A stretch of DNA of 64,000 nt from Halogeometricum sp. S3BR5-2 (GCF_031624635.1 NZ_JAMQOQ010000006.1:248001-312000), one strand, 5' to 3'. Positions 36,295 to 45,071 are shown, counted from the first letter of the stretch. Notes: generated by a model not told the origin, from the letters alone. Made by a program: numbers and translations.

Positions 36295-37575
36295 ATGCGG
36301 ATATCCGCGCTGGCCGTTGCCCTCCTTCTGGTGCTCTCCGGCGTCGTCCCCGCGGCCGCGGCGGCGACCGACGCCGAGAGCGGCGCCCCCCGAGTCGAAG
36401 AGCCGGGGGCCGCCGTCAGCCCCCAAGTCGACGGACCGTTCGACGGCGACCCGCGGACCGTGATACGCATCGGCCTCGGCGACGACGGCGACGCGTCGTG
36501 GCGCGTCGAGATGCACTACCGGTTCGACTCGCCGAACGAGTCGGACGCCTTCAGGCGCCTGGGCGAGGAGTACGTCGACGGGGACACCGACGTCGGCGTC
36601 CGCGCCGACCTGTTCGAGCGAATCGCCGCGCGGACGAGCGAGGCGACCGGCCGCGAGATGGAGATTCGGAACGCGACGTACGACTACAGCATCGACGGGG
36701 AAGCGGGGACGGGGACGCTCGCCGTCGAGTTCGTCTGGACGAACTTCCTGCGGCAGATGGAGAACGGCGACCTCGCGCTGGGCGACGCCTTCCGACTGCC
36801 GAGCGAGGCGTCCGGGGAACCCGAGTCGTGGCTGTCGCTCTTGGGCGAGGACCAGCGGTTGTACGTCGAGACGCCGCCCGGGTACGCGACGAACACCACG
36901 AGCATCGAGGTGCTCCAGCGGAACAACGCCATCATCCTCGACGGGCCGTCGACGTTCGAGGGCGAGGACGCACTCGTCGTGACGTACCGACCGACGAACA
37001 TCACCGACCCCGGCGGAATCCCGTGGACGCTCGTCGTGGGCGGCGGCGTCCTCGTCGCCCTCCTCGTCCTCCTGGCCGTGGTCCTCTTCCGGTGGCGGTC
37101 GGGAACCGGGGACGAATCCGGGTCCGGAACGGGAGGGGGCGGCGGCCGGCCGGGCGGCCCGACGCCGGACGCGTCCGGCGGGACGACGAACGGCGGCGTC
37201 GACGCCGGAACCGCCGCGGCGGGCGAGGGCGTGGGGGCCGCCCCGGCGTCCGAAGAAGCCGAGGCGGAGGAACCCGCGGTGGACCTCTCGCTGCTCTCGG
37301 ACGAGGAGCGGATCGAACACCTGCTCGAACGGAACGGCGGGCGGATGAAGCAGGCGAACATCGTCGCGGAGACGGACTGGTCGGACGCGAAGGTCTCGCA
37401 ACTGCTGTCGGCGATGGCCGACGAGGGACGCGTCGACAAACTCCGCCTCGGCCGGGAGAACCTCATCTCCCTGCCGGAGGAGGGCGGCGACGGGGGAGGG
37501 AGCGGCGAAGACGGGAACGGAGACGGAGATAGAGATAGGGACGAGGACGGCGACGGGAGCGCGGACGCGAAGTAG
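36295..37575 (+). CDS. Membrane protein with exported sensor and cytoplasmic winged helix
   Basis: 426 residues. A signal sequence (residues 1-24) precedes an extracellular domain (about 25-235) with WRVEMHYRFDSPNESDAFRRLGEEYVDG. A single membrane helix follows (IPWTLVVGGGVLVALLVLLAVVLFRW, about 242-267), then a Gly/Ala/Glu-rich linker, and a winged helix near residues 335-395 (SDEERIEHLLERNGGRMKQANIVAETDWSDAKVSQLLSAMADEGRVDKLRLGRENLISL). The architecture fits a one-component transmembrane regulator. The ATG at 36295 places the signal at the terminus. Confidence 0.85.
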   Translation: MRISALAVALLLVLSGVVPAAAAATDAESGAPRVEEPGAAVSPQVDGPFDGDPRTVIRIGLGDDGDASWRVEMHYRFDSPNESDAFRRLGEEYVDGDTDVGVRADLFERIAARTSEATGREMEIRNATYDYSIDGEAGTGTLAVEFVWTNFLRQMENGDLALGDAFRLPSEASGEPESWLSLLGEDQRLYVETPPGYATNTTSIEVLQRNNAIILDGPSTFEGEDALVVTYRPTNITDPGGIPWTLVVGGGVLVALLVLLAVVLFRWRSGTGDESGSGTGGGGGRPGGPTPDASGGTTNGGVDAGTAAAGEGVGAAPASEEAEAEEPAVDLSLLSDEERIEHLLERNGGRMKQANIVAETDWSDAKVSQLLSAMADEGRVDKLRLGRENLISLPEEGGDGGGSGEDGNGDGDRDRDEDGDGSADAK

Positions 37576-37646
37576 CCTTCGGACGGACAGCCGTCGGTTC
37601 GGGTGAGGGTTCCGAAAGGATTTACCCGGCTCTGGCGGAAGAAACG

Positions 37647-38453
37647 ATGATGAAGGTTCTCGTGACCGTCAAGGAGGTGGCAGAAGTCGAGGACGACTTC
37701 GAGATAGCCGACCTCGACATCGACCCCCGGTACCTCGAGTACGACCTGAACGAGTGGGACGAGTACGCCGTCGAGGCGGCGGTCCAACTCGCCGAGGCGT
37801 CCGACGAGGACGTCGAAGTCGTCTCTGCGACCATCGGCCCCGAGCGAAGCGAGGAGACCGTCCGGATGGCCCTCGCGAAGGGCGTCGACCGCGCAGTCCG
37901 CATCTGGGACGACGATATCGAGGCCGCGGAGTTCCTCGACGTGGCCTCGAAGGTCCGCCTCCTCGAAGCCGTCGTCGCCGAGGAGGACCCCGACCTCGTC
38001 CTCACGGGCGTGCAGGCGAACGACACCGGGTTCGGCGCGACGGGCGTCGCTCTCGCGGACGCCGTCGGCTTCGAGTGGGGCGCGGTCGTGAACCACCTCG
38101 ACACGGAGGGCGTCCTCGAAGACGGGGTCGCCCACGTTCACCGGGAACTGGAGGGCGGCATCGACGAGATAACCGAAATCGACCTCCCCGCGGTGCTGAC
38201 CATCCAGACCGGCATCAACGAACCGCGCTACGCCAGCCTCCGCGGCATCCGGCAGGCGCAGTCGAAGGAGATAGCGCCGAAGGCGCTCTCGGACCTCGGC
38301 CTCGACCACGAGGCCGTCGCGGGCGAACTGTTCCTGACCGACATGTACGAACCCGAGGCGGAGTCGGACGCGACGTACTTCGACGGCGACGCGGGCGAAC
38401 AGGCGTCGCAACTCGCGACGGCCCTGCGGGAGAAGGGGGTGGGCGCGGAATGA
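37647..38453 (+). CDS. etfB: Electron transfer flavoprotein beta subunit
   Basis: 268 residues. ETF carries electrons from acyl-CoA and other dehydrogenases to the respiratory chain. The N terminus MKVLVTVKEVAEVEDDFEIADL, the motif NEWDEYAVEAAVQLAEAS and the ADP-binding region LTGVQANDTGFGATGVALADAVGFEWGAVV are the EtfB signatures. The C-terminal extension is acidic. A second ATG is at 37650. The gene overlaps etfA through ATGA. Confidence 0.95.
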   Translation: MMKVLVTVKEVAEVEDDFEIADLDIDPRYLEYDLNEWDEYAVEAAVQLAEASDEDVEVVSATIGPERSEETVRMALAKGVDRAVRIWDDDIEAAEFLDVASKVRLLEAVVAEEDPDLVLTGVQANDTGFGATGVALADAVGFEWGAVVNHLDTEGVLEDGVAHVHRELEGGIDEITEIDLPAVLTIQTGINEPRYASLRGIRQAQSKEIAPKALSDLGLDHEAVAGELFLTDMYEPEAESDATYFDGDAGEQASQLATALREKGVGAE

Positions 38454-39406
38454 GTCCGGACGTGCTCGCGGTGGCCGAGCACCGCCGCGGCGACGTTCGC
38501 GAGGTGAGCTACGAACTCGTGACCGCGGGGCGCGAACTCGCGGACGCGACCGGCGGCGACCTCCACGTGGCCGTGATAAGCGGACGAATCGACGAGTTCA
38601 CGACGCGCTTGGACCTCGAGGGGGTCGACCGCATCCACACCGTCGACCACGGCGAGGAGTTCAACCACGACGTGTACACGCAGGTCGTCTGCGCCCTCGC
38701 GGACGAACTCGACCCGCAGTACGTCCTCGCGCCGAACTCCGTGAACGGCCTCGACTACGCGCCCGCCGTGGCGAACCGCCTCGGCCTCCCCCTCGTGACG
38801 GACGCCGTCGGCATCGAGTACGACGGCGGCCTCACCGTCACGCGCGAGATGTACGGGTCGAAGGTGGAGACTACCGTCGAAGTCGACGCCGAGCGGGCCG
38901 TCGCGACGATTCGCCCCGGCGAGTGGGTGACGACGGAGGCCATCGGCGACGCCGAGGTGACCCCGTTCGAGTTCGAGGTGGACGAGTCAGCGGTCAACTC
39001 CGAGGTCACCGGCTTCGAGGAGGTGGCCGGCGGCGACGTCGACATCGCGGACGCGGAGGTGCTCGTCTCCGTCGGGCGCGGCATCGAGGAGGAGGAGAAC
39101 ATCAAACTCGTCGAACGCCTCGCGGACGCTCTCGGGGCGACGCTCTCCTCTTCCAGACCCATCGTCGACAACGGCTGGCTTCCGAAGAACCGGCAGGTCG
39201 GCCAGTCGGGGAAGGTCGTCACGCCGAAGGTGTACATCGCCATCGGCATCTCCGGCGCGGTCCAGCACGTCGCCGGCATGAAGGGCTCCGAAACCATCGT
39301 CGCCGTCAACAACGACCCGAACGCGCCCATCTTCGACATCGCGGACTACGGCGTCGTCGGCGACCTGTTCGACGTGGTGCCGGCGCTCATCGAGCAGTTC
39401 GAGTAG
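38450..39406 (+). CDS. etfA: Electron transfer flavoprotein alpha subunit
   Basis: 318 residues. The FAD domain at the C-terminal end shows VLVSVGRGIEEEENIKLVERLADALGATLSSSRPIVDNGWLPKNRQVGQSGKVVTPKVYIAIGISGAVQHVAGMKGSETIVAVNNDPNAPIF, the complete EtfA FAD-binding signature. The start ATG overlaps the etfB stop codon (ATGA), so the two subunits are coupled. The last 11 codons and stop are repeated 107 bases downstream (see the repeat entry). Confidence 0.97.
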   Translation: MSPDVLAVAEHRRGDVREVSYELVTAGRELADATGGDLHVAVISGRIDEFTTRLDLEGVDRIHTVDHGEEFNHDVYTQVVCALADELDPQYVLAPNSVNGLDYAPAVANRLGLPLVTDAVGIEYDGGLTVTREMYGSKVETTVEVDAERAVATIRPGEWVTTEAIGDAEVTPFEFEVDESAVNSEVTGFEEVAGGDVDIADAEVLVSVGRGIEEEENIKLVERLADALGATLSSSRPIVDNGWLPKNRQVGQSGKVVTPKVYIAIGISGAVQHVAGMKGSETIVAVNNDPNAPIFDIADYGVVGDLFDVVPALIEQFE

Positions 39407-39545
39407 GCGGTTACGGCGGATTTTTGGTCCAGATTTTTGCGGACGCGAACCCGTGAGCGTCCGGAAAAAGGTGGTCGCGCGTGGTGCCGGCGCTCATCGA
39501 GCAGTTCGAGTAGGCGGTTACGGCGGATTTTTGGTCCAGATTTTT
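39373..39545 (+). repeat. Gene-end duplication around TTTGGTCCAG hairpin element, copy A
   Basis: A 66-base sequence at 39373-39438 is repeated exactly at 39480-39545. It starts within the last codons of etfA, crosses the stop and runs into TTTTTGGTCCAGATTTTT. The 41 bases between the copies complete a hairpin: TTTTTGCGGACGC pairs with GCGTCCGGAAAAA apart from one position, then GGTGG. The element (39421-39474) thus sits at a gene end, and a second remnant end of etfA lies beyond it, just before the K+ channel-like gene's stop codon. Confidence 0.85.
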
Positions 39546-39552
39546 CCGCGCG

Positions 39553-41217
39553 CTACTTCGAGTCGACCGTCCGCTCGAACGACCTGATGGCGTCGTCGCC
39601 GCCGGCGACGAGCACGTCGTCCTCGCTCTCGACGACGACCGATCCCTCGGTTCTGACGGTCCCGTCGCGGACGGCGCCGATGACTATCCATCCCCGCTCC
39701 GCGTCGCGGCCCGCGTCGGCGAGCGACTCGCCGACGAACGGCGCCGCGTCGGCGCGGACGAGTCGAATCTGCCCGGCCGGGGAGACGACGCCCTCGCCGT
39801 GGGCCTCGGAGGCGACGAGACGGGCACACACCTGCTGGACGGAGAGCACGTAGTCGCCCCCGGCCCGGAACGCCGGAGCGGCCTTGTCGGCGTCGGTGAC
39901 GCGCCCCAGTATCTCGATGTCGTCCGAGAGCGAACGGGCCATCGCCACGGTCAGCAGCGCCGTCGCGTCGTCGTCGACGGTGACGATCAGGGCCGACGCG
40001 TCCTCGATACCCGCCTCGTGGAGCGTCTCGGGTTCGGTCGAGTCGCCGACGACGTCGGGGTCGGCGTTCGCGTCCGCGTCGACGGTCGTGACGGAGGTTC
40101 CCTCGGAGAGGGCGTCGACCGCCGCGTGACCGCCTTCGTCTAATCCGGCGACGACGACCGGGGAGCGCGAGGAGCCGAGGGGGGACCGGACGTTCGACAG
40201 GTCTCCCGTGGCCGCCGCGATGTCGTCCTCGGGGCCGGCGACGACCAGCACCGCGTCGGGCGTGAGACGTTCGTCGGGCGACGGCGGCACGCGGAGTTCG
40301 CCGCCGAACCACCCGGCGACGAGCGTCAGGTCCGGGTGGTTGGCGACGGTCGAGTCGCCGAGCCGGGTCCCGTGGATAGGGCTGTTCCGGCGGACGAGAA
40401 CCTCGCGGACGACGATGTCGTTTCCGTCGCCGGACGCCTCGACGGCGACGGGCGTCGCCGCCTTCTCGGCCAGGCGGCGTCCGATGAGTCCGTGCGGGGC
40501 GACGCTCCGGTCGACGCCGACCTCCGTCAGCGCGGCCGTACGGCGCATGGTGGGGGTGAAACTGACGACGCGCAGGTCCTCGTTCCGTTCGAGCGCGGTC
40601 AGGGCGATGCTGGCCGTGCGGTCGCCCGCGTCCGTGATGAGCAGCGACGCCTCGGCGATGCTGGCTCGCTCGAGGTCGTCGCCGTCCTCGGGGTCGCCGT
40701 GGATGGCCTGGTAGCCGCTGTCCGAGTGGCGCTTCGCCTCCTCCTGGTCGGATTCGAGGAGGACGTAACCCACGTCGAGACCTTCGAGTTCGTCGAGGAG
40801 CAGGTCGGTGTCGCGTCGGTACTCCGCGACCACGACGTGGTTCGCCTTCACCGAGAGGCGGTCGTCGAGGGTGAGCGGCGCGCGCTCGAAGAGGGGGATG
40901 ACGAGCACGCGGAGCGTCACGAACCCGATGACGACGCCGGTCACCTGCATCGTCACCAACAGGCCGAGCATGAGCGGCGACGTCCACGGCGAGTCCGCTC
41001 CGTACCCGGTGGTCGTGAGCGTCGCGACTACCGCGTTGAGCGAACGGAACATCGACTGCGGACGACCTTCGAGCGTCCGCATTCCGACGTTGTAGAGGAA
41101 CGTATAGACGAGGACCGTCGTAACGAGACAGGTGACGTAGACGACGAGCAGTCGCTGTCGTCCGGAGAGGTCCCGCGGACGTAGTCCGTCGAAATCGCGG
41201 AGCGCACGCATCGTCAT
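39553..41217 (-). CDS. Ion-channel-like protein with RCK/TrkA-N domains
   Basis: 554 residues. Two membrane helices flank a pore-like loop, VVATLTTTGYGADSPW (near residues 55-70), whose TTTGYG resembles the K+ selectivity filter TVGYG, with Ala in place of the usual Asp. After the membrane region come two Rossmann-like TrkA-N/RCK units (HVVVAEYRRDTDLLLDELEGLDVGYVLLE and VVVAGLDEGGHAAVDALSEGTSVTTVDAD) and a TrkA-C region near residue 490. It is probably a ligand-gated potassium channel. I chose the first of two nearby ATGs (41217). Confidence 0.9.
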   Translation of the reverse strand: MTMRALRDFDGLRPRDLSGRQRLLVVYVTCLVTTVLVYTFLYNVGMRTLEGRPQSMFRSLNAVVATLTTTGYGADSPWTSPLMLGLLVTMQVTGVVIGFVTLRVLVIPLFERAPLTLDDRLSVKANHVVVAEYRRDTDLLLDELEGLDVGYVLLESDQEEAKRHSDSGYQAIHGDPEDGDDLERASIAEASLLITDAGDRTASIALTALERNEDLRVVSFTPTMRRTAALTEVGVDRSVAPHGLIGRRLAEKAATPVAVEASGDGNDIVVREVLVRRNSPIHGTRLGDSTVANHPDLTLVAGWFGGELRVPPSPDERLTPDAVLVVAGPEDDIAAATGDLSNVRSPLGSSRSPVVVAGLDEGGHAAVDALSEGTSVTTVDADANADPDVVGDSTEPETLHEAGIEDASALIVTVDDDATALLTVAMARSLSDDIEILGRVTDADKAAPAFRAGGDYVLSVQQVCARLVASEAHGEGVVSPAGQIRLVRADAAPFVGESLADAGRDAERGWIVIGAVRDGTVRTEGSVVVESEDDVLVAGGDDAIRSFERTVDSK

Positions 41218-41334
41218 CCGTTTGGCGAGTAGACCAAGGAACCTTCCGGCCGAACCGTCGCGGTCGGCGGCGCGCTCGGCGAGCGGCGAGCGAAACCCGT
41301 CACGTACTTGCCGTCTCGTTCCTACGAACCGACA

Positions 41335-42177
41335 ATGGAGTATCTGGAGCGTCGGGTGTCGATGGTCGACGAACGCCTCGCGGAGGTCATCGAAGCGGTC
41401 GACCCGCCCGAACTGTCGGAGGAACTCGCGCACGTCGCCCTCGCCGGCGGCAAGCGCGTCCGTCCCGCGGTGACGATTCTCGCCTGCGAGGCCTGCGGCG
41501 GCGACGCCGACGCGGCGGTGGATTTCGCCGTCGCCGTCGAGTTGGTCCACAACGCCTCCCTCGTCGTCGACGACATCATCGACCGGTCGGACATCCGGCG
41601 CGGCACGCCGAGCGCGTGGGCGGAGTACGGCTACGGCCCGGCGCTCATCGCTTCCGACGGCCTCCTCGGCGAGGCGTTCGCCCTCCTCTCGGTGAACGAC
41701 CAGGCGATGCAGGTGGTCGCCGAGTCGATGGTCGAACTCGGCGAGGGCGAGGCGACGGAACTGGTCGCCCGCCCGTCGAACGAACGCGAGTACATGGAAC
41801 TCGCGCGGCGGAAGACCGGCGCGCTGTTCCGCGCGGCGGCCGAACTCGGCGCCGTCGCCGCGGAGGCGGACCCCTTCACCGTCGAGGCGTTCGGCGAGTA
41901 CGCCGAACGCGTGGGGGTCGCCTTCCAGATACGCGACGACGTGCTGGACGCGACGGCCGACGCCGACGAACTCGGCAAGCCCACCGGACAGGACGAGGTG
42001 ATGGACCGCCCCTCCGTCGTGCAGGTGACGGACCTCACACCCGCGGAGGCGAACCAGCGCGCGCGCGAGCAGTCCGACCAGGCGCTCGACGCCCTCGACG
42101 CGACGGAGGTGGAGGAGACGGACTCCATCGGCTACCTCCGCGACCTCGCGGAGTTCGTCGTCGTCCGCGAGCGCTGA
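41335..42177 (+). CDS. idsA: Short-chain prenyl diphosphate synthase (geranylfarnesyl/geranylgeranyl type)
   Basis: 280 residues, an all-helical polyprenyl synthase making the isoprenoid chain of archaeal lipids. The first Asp-rich motif is in LVVDDIIDRSDIRRGTPSAW, the second in VAFQIRDDVLDATAD, and GKRVRPAVTILACEACGG is the conserved substrate-binding GKR segment. The ATG at 41335 is preceded by a frame extension from a TTG only. It is divergent from the ion-channel-like gene. Confidence 0.92.
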   Translation: MEYLERRVSMVDERLAEVIEAVDPPELSEELAHVALAGGKRVRPAVTILACEACGGDADAAVDFAVAVELVHNASLVVDDIIDRSDIRRGTPSAWAEYGYGPALIASDGLLGEAFALLSVNDQAMQVVAESMVELGEGEATELVARPSNEREYMELARRKTGALFRAAAELGAVAAEADPFTVEAFGEYAERVGVAFQIRDDVLDATADADELGKPTGQDEVMDRPSVVQVTDLTPAEANQRAREQSDQALDALDATEVEETDSIGYLRDLAEFVVVRER

Positions 42178-42281
42178 ACGGTCACAACGGCTCGTCGGGA
42201 GGAACGCTTCTCGGGACCGAAGGGAACTGCACCGCTCGGAACGCGAAGGAGTGCGCGGCGGTCACCGCCCGGACGAGACAC

Positions 42282-42452
42282 TCAGACTACTTCGGTCACT
42301 TCGACGTCCCAATCGGACTCAGCGTGCGGCCGCTCTACATACCAGCCGCCGGAGACGTCCACGCCGTTGGCTTCCGCACTCGAAATCAGTTCACGGAGCA
42401 TGGTCCTGAACTCCTCCTTCTCGCTCGGAGCAAACTCATCCACCGATGACAT
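42282..42452 (-). CDS. 56-residue acidic protein, unrecognised
   Basis: Leftward frame from ATG at 42450-42452 to TGA at 42282-42284. It begins MSSVDEFAPSEKEEFRTM and continues with LRELISSAEANGVDVSGG, ending in WDVEVTEVV. The composition is balanced and strongly halophilic. A TATA-like AGATATATCT (42474-42483) lies 26 bases upstream, matching a leaderless mRNA. It looks like one of the small haloarchaeal conserved proteins; the function is unknown. It occupies most of the otherwise empty 450-base gap. Confidence 0.65.
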   Translation of the reverse strand: MSSVDEFAPSEKEEFRTMLRELISSAEANGVDVSGGWYVERPHAESDWDVEVTEVV

Positions 42453-42473
42453 CGTCTGAATAGAGGCGAGGTC

Positions 42474-42483
42474 AGATATATCT
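42474..42483 (-). promoter_or_regulatory. TATA box of the 56-residue protein gene
   Basis: AGATATATCT is centred about 26 bases before the ATG at 42452, read leftward; the spacing fits leaderless transcription. Confidence 0.5.
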
Positions 42484-42626
42484 CTGTCGAAGATTCGAGG
42501 CCACGTACGGCGTATCCGACTGGGTCGCCGCTCTCCGTCGTCGGTGGGTCGGGGCGGCGGAGGGGGTTCCCGAGGGGGGGAGAGCGGAGTGTCGACTACT
42601 GCCGAGGTGGCGGTCTTTCCCTTCCC

Positions 42627-43754
42627 TCACCCGCGCGTCGGTTCGACGCTGGTGGGGAACCGCGACTCCGCGATGGCGAACGCGAGCGTGCTGAACACGC
42701 CGAGGAGCGTCCCCACCGTGAGGCCGACGGCGAGGTCGGCCGCCGAGAACGCCCGGACGCCGGGGACGCCGGCCACGCCGTTGACGTTGAGGAAGAAGCC
42801 CGAGACGACGTACAGCACGATGGCGATGGCGACGACGTAGAACGGCGCGTTGAGATAGCGCCACTTGAAGCGGTCCGCGAGGTACTCGTCGGTCACCTGT
42901 CCGAGGCTGGAGGTGACGCCGGCGGCGGCGAACCACTGGATGGCGCCGTGGACGAACAGCGCGAGGACGAGAGGCGCGGCCGGGTCGGGGAGTTCCTCGG
43001 CCAGGGCGACGCCGCGGAAGCCGCCGACGGTCATGAGCGCGAGGGCGGCGACGTAGGTGATGAGCGTCACGCGTCCCTCGTAGAGGATGTCGCGCCCGCG
43101 GCCCACGGCGTCGTCGACGACCGTCTCCAGTCCGAGCCCGCGGAACAGAGTGTAGAGACCGAGCAGCGCCGAGATGACGCCCAGAACGGCCGCGCCGGGG
43201 ATGTCGAAGGCGCTGGCGATAGTGAGGAACGGGTAGATGAGAAGCAGGATGCCGAGGGGGACGAGGATGGTGCCGCGCGTCTCCGGGTCTGCGAGCACCT
43301 GCTTCATCGTGTAGTAGATGGATTCGAGGTCCTGCGCCTGCCGGACGACGACCCGGCGCACGCTGTCGATGGGGACGCGCGAGCGGATGACCGGCAGCAC
43401 CGACTCGTCCTGCGCGCCGTCGGTGATGACGATGGCGCTGACGTTCTCGCCGGTCGACAGGCCCGCGAGCACGCGGTCTATCTCCTCGCCGATGGCGCGG
43501 TTGGCCTGCACGTCGCTACCCTCCATGCCGGTGACGGCGGCGACTTCCACCTGCTGACCGACCTCCGGGTCCGCCGAGAGCGCGTCGTGCTCGTGGATGC
43601 CCTGAAACAGGACGTTCGAGTCGGAGTCCTCCGGATCGGCGGTCGCGAGCGCAACCGCGGCCGCCTCGACGCGGTCCCGACCGACGACGGGCGTGTCGAA
43701 CCTCGTCTTCCGGCCGAGGTCGTCGTCGAGGTCGACGCAGAGGACCAACAGCAT
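42627..43754 (-). CDS. DUF373 family membrane protein
   Basis: 375 residues. The N-terminal 145 residues are cytoplasmic and resemble a Rossmann-like fold with MLLVLCVDLDDDLGRKTRFDTPVVGRD and SAIVITDGAQDESVLPVIRSRVPID. The C-terminal part has about six to seven membrane helices. DUF373 is an archaea-specific family without known function. TATA-like CTATATTTGT (43777-43786) lies 25 bases upstream of the ATG, so the mRNA is leaderless. The divergent neighbour is the radical SAM gene. Confidence 0.92.
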   Translation of the reverse strand: MLLVLCVDLDDDLGRKTRFDTPVVGRDRVEAAAVALATADPEDSDSNVLFQGIHEHDALSADPEVGQQVEVAAVTGMEGSDVQANRAIGEEIDRVLAGLSTGENVSAIVITDGAQDESVLPVIRSRVPIDSVRRVVVRQAQDLESIYYTMKQVLADPETRGTILVPLGILLLIYPFLTIASAFDIPGAAVLGVISALLGLYTLFRGLGLETVVDDAVGRGRDILYEGRVTLITYVAALALMTVGGFRGVALAEELPDPAAPLVLALFVHGAIQWFAAAGVTSSLGQVTDEYLADRFKWRYLNAPFYVVAIAIVLYVVSGFFLNVNGVAGVPGVRAFSAADLAVGLTVGTLLGVFSTLAFAIAESRFPTSVEPTRG

Positions 43755-43776
43755 CGTGCGACCGTATGCCGTCGGG

Positions 43777-43786
43777 CTATATTTGT
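43777..43786 (-). promoter_or_regulatory. TATA box of the DUF373 gene
   Basis: ACAAATATAG read leftward, 23-32 bases before the ATG at 43754. Confidence 0.5.
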
Positions 43787-43966
43787 TTTCGGGGACCCGC
43801 ACGAACGGAGACAGGTGCCCCCGGTCGCCGTCGACCGAGGGCGGTCGCCGCGGCCCGCGCGGTCGGTTCGAGGGGACCCCGCGGGCGCGCAATGCGACCG
43901 AACACCACGGGCGAGCCGCGTTTCGCACCGTTTTTGCCCGTGGGACGTGTACCGTGTTCGCAACGA

Positions 43967-44962
43967 ATGATATCGAAGGGCTGTGAGCAGTGCGCCATGG
44001 GAGGGAAGATGGTGCTGTTCGTCTACGGCTACTGCGACCAGCGCGATTGCTTCTACTGCCCCCTCGGCGAGAACCGCAAGAACGTCACGGACGTCTACGC
44101 CAACGAGCGGAAGGTGGAGTCCGACGACGACGTCGTCGCCGAGGCCAAGCGCATGGAGGCGCTCGGAACGTCAATCACGGGCGGCGAGCCGCAGGAGGCC
44201 CTCGACAAGACCTGTCGCTACCTCGAACTGCTGAAAGACGAGTTCGGCGAGGACCACCACACTCACCTGTACACCGGAATCACGGGCGGCCGCGAGAACA
44301 TGCGCCGCCTCTCCGAGGCGGGACTGGACGAGATTCGTTTCCACCCGCCGTACGAGATGTGGGGCGACCTGCACGGGACGGAGTGGGAGGACATCCTCTA
44401 CGTCGCCCGCGAGGAGGGGCTGACCCCCGCCTTCGAGATTCCGGGCATCCGCGCCGAGGAGGAGTTCCTCGAGTTCCTCGACGAGGGCGCCGCGGACTTC
44501 TGCAACGTCAACGAGTTCGAGATGTCCGACGGGAACTATCGACGGATGCAGGAGGCGGGCTACGAACTGCAGGAGGGCCACATGTCGGCCGTCGACGGCT
44601 CGAAGGACGCCATCTTGGAGGAGATGGCCGACCACGAACGCGTCTACTTCTGCACCTCCGTGTTCAAGGACGCCGCACAACACAGGAACCGGCTGAAGCG
44701 CATGGCCGAGAACATCCGCCGCCCGTTCGACGAGGTGACCGACGACGGGACGCTCGTCTACGGGAAGACGTGGCTGACGTCGGAGGAGTTGGACGCCCTC
44801 GGCGTCCCCGAGGAATTCTACACCGTCAAGTCCGACCACGTCGAGGTGGCGTGGTGGCTCCTCGAAGAGATGGTCGAAGACGGCGACGCGCCGAAGGGCG
44901 AAATCGTCGAGCAGTATCCCACCGTCGACGGCACCGTGGTCGAGCGGACGCCGTTGGCGTAG
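43967..44962 (+). CDS. Radical SAM protein (COG2108-like, PFL-activase-related)
   Basis: 331 residues. The protein opens MISKGCEQCAMGGKMVLFVYGYCDQRDCFYCPLGENR, which carries a leading CxxC pair and the [4Fe-4S] cluster motif. The cluster cysteines are spaced C-x4-C-x2-C (CDQRDCFYC) instead of the usual C-x3-C-x2-C. SAM-binding follows with SITGGEPQEALDKT, then LYTGITGGRENMRRLSEAGLDEIRFHPP and FEIPGIRAEEEF. The family is related to pyruvate formate-lyase activases; the substrate is unknown. I chose ATG 43967. The last 12 codons are repeated downstream. Confidence 0.88.
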   Translation: MISKGCEQCAMGGKMVLFVYGYCDQRDCFYCPLGENRKNVTDVYANERKVESDDDVVAEAKRMEALGTSITGGEPQEALDKTCRYLELLKDEFGEDHHTHLYTGITGGRENMRRLSEAGLDEIRFHPPYEMWGDLHGTEWEDILYVAREEGLTPAFEIPGIRAEEEFLEFLDEGAADFCNVNEFEMSDGNYRRMQEAGYELQEGHMSAVDGSKDAILEEMADHERVYFCTSVFKDAAQHRNRLKRMAENIRRPFDEVTDDGTLVYGKTWLTSEELDALGVPEEFYTVKSDHVEVAWWLLEEMVEDGDAPKGEIVEQYPTVDGTVVERTPLA

Positions 44963-45066
44963 GTTTCTCTTCATTTTGGTCCAGCTTTTGCGAGCGAGCG
45001 GACGCGAGCGACGCAAAAGGTGGGATGGCACCGTGGTCGAGCGGACGCCGTTGGCGTAGGTTTCTC
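44930..45066 (+). repeat. Gene-end duplication around TTTGGTCCAG hairpin element, copy B
   Basis: A 40-base sequence covering the last 11 codons, stop and a few bases of the radical SAM gene (44930-44969) is repeated exactly at 45027-45066. Between the copies, 57 bases hold the element 44974-45024: TTTTGGTCCAGCTTTTGCG, a GCGAGCG-rich middle, then CGCAAAAGGTGGG. The outer arms CTTTTGCG and CGCAAAAG pair perfectly. The second copy has no start codon and lies directly before the end of the convergent membrane protein gene. Confidence 0.85.
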
Positions 45067-45071
45067 CGTTT

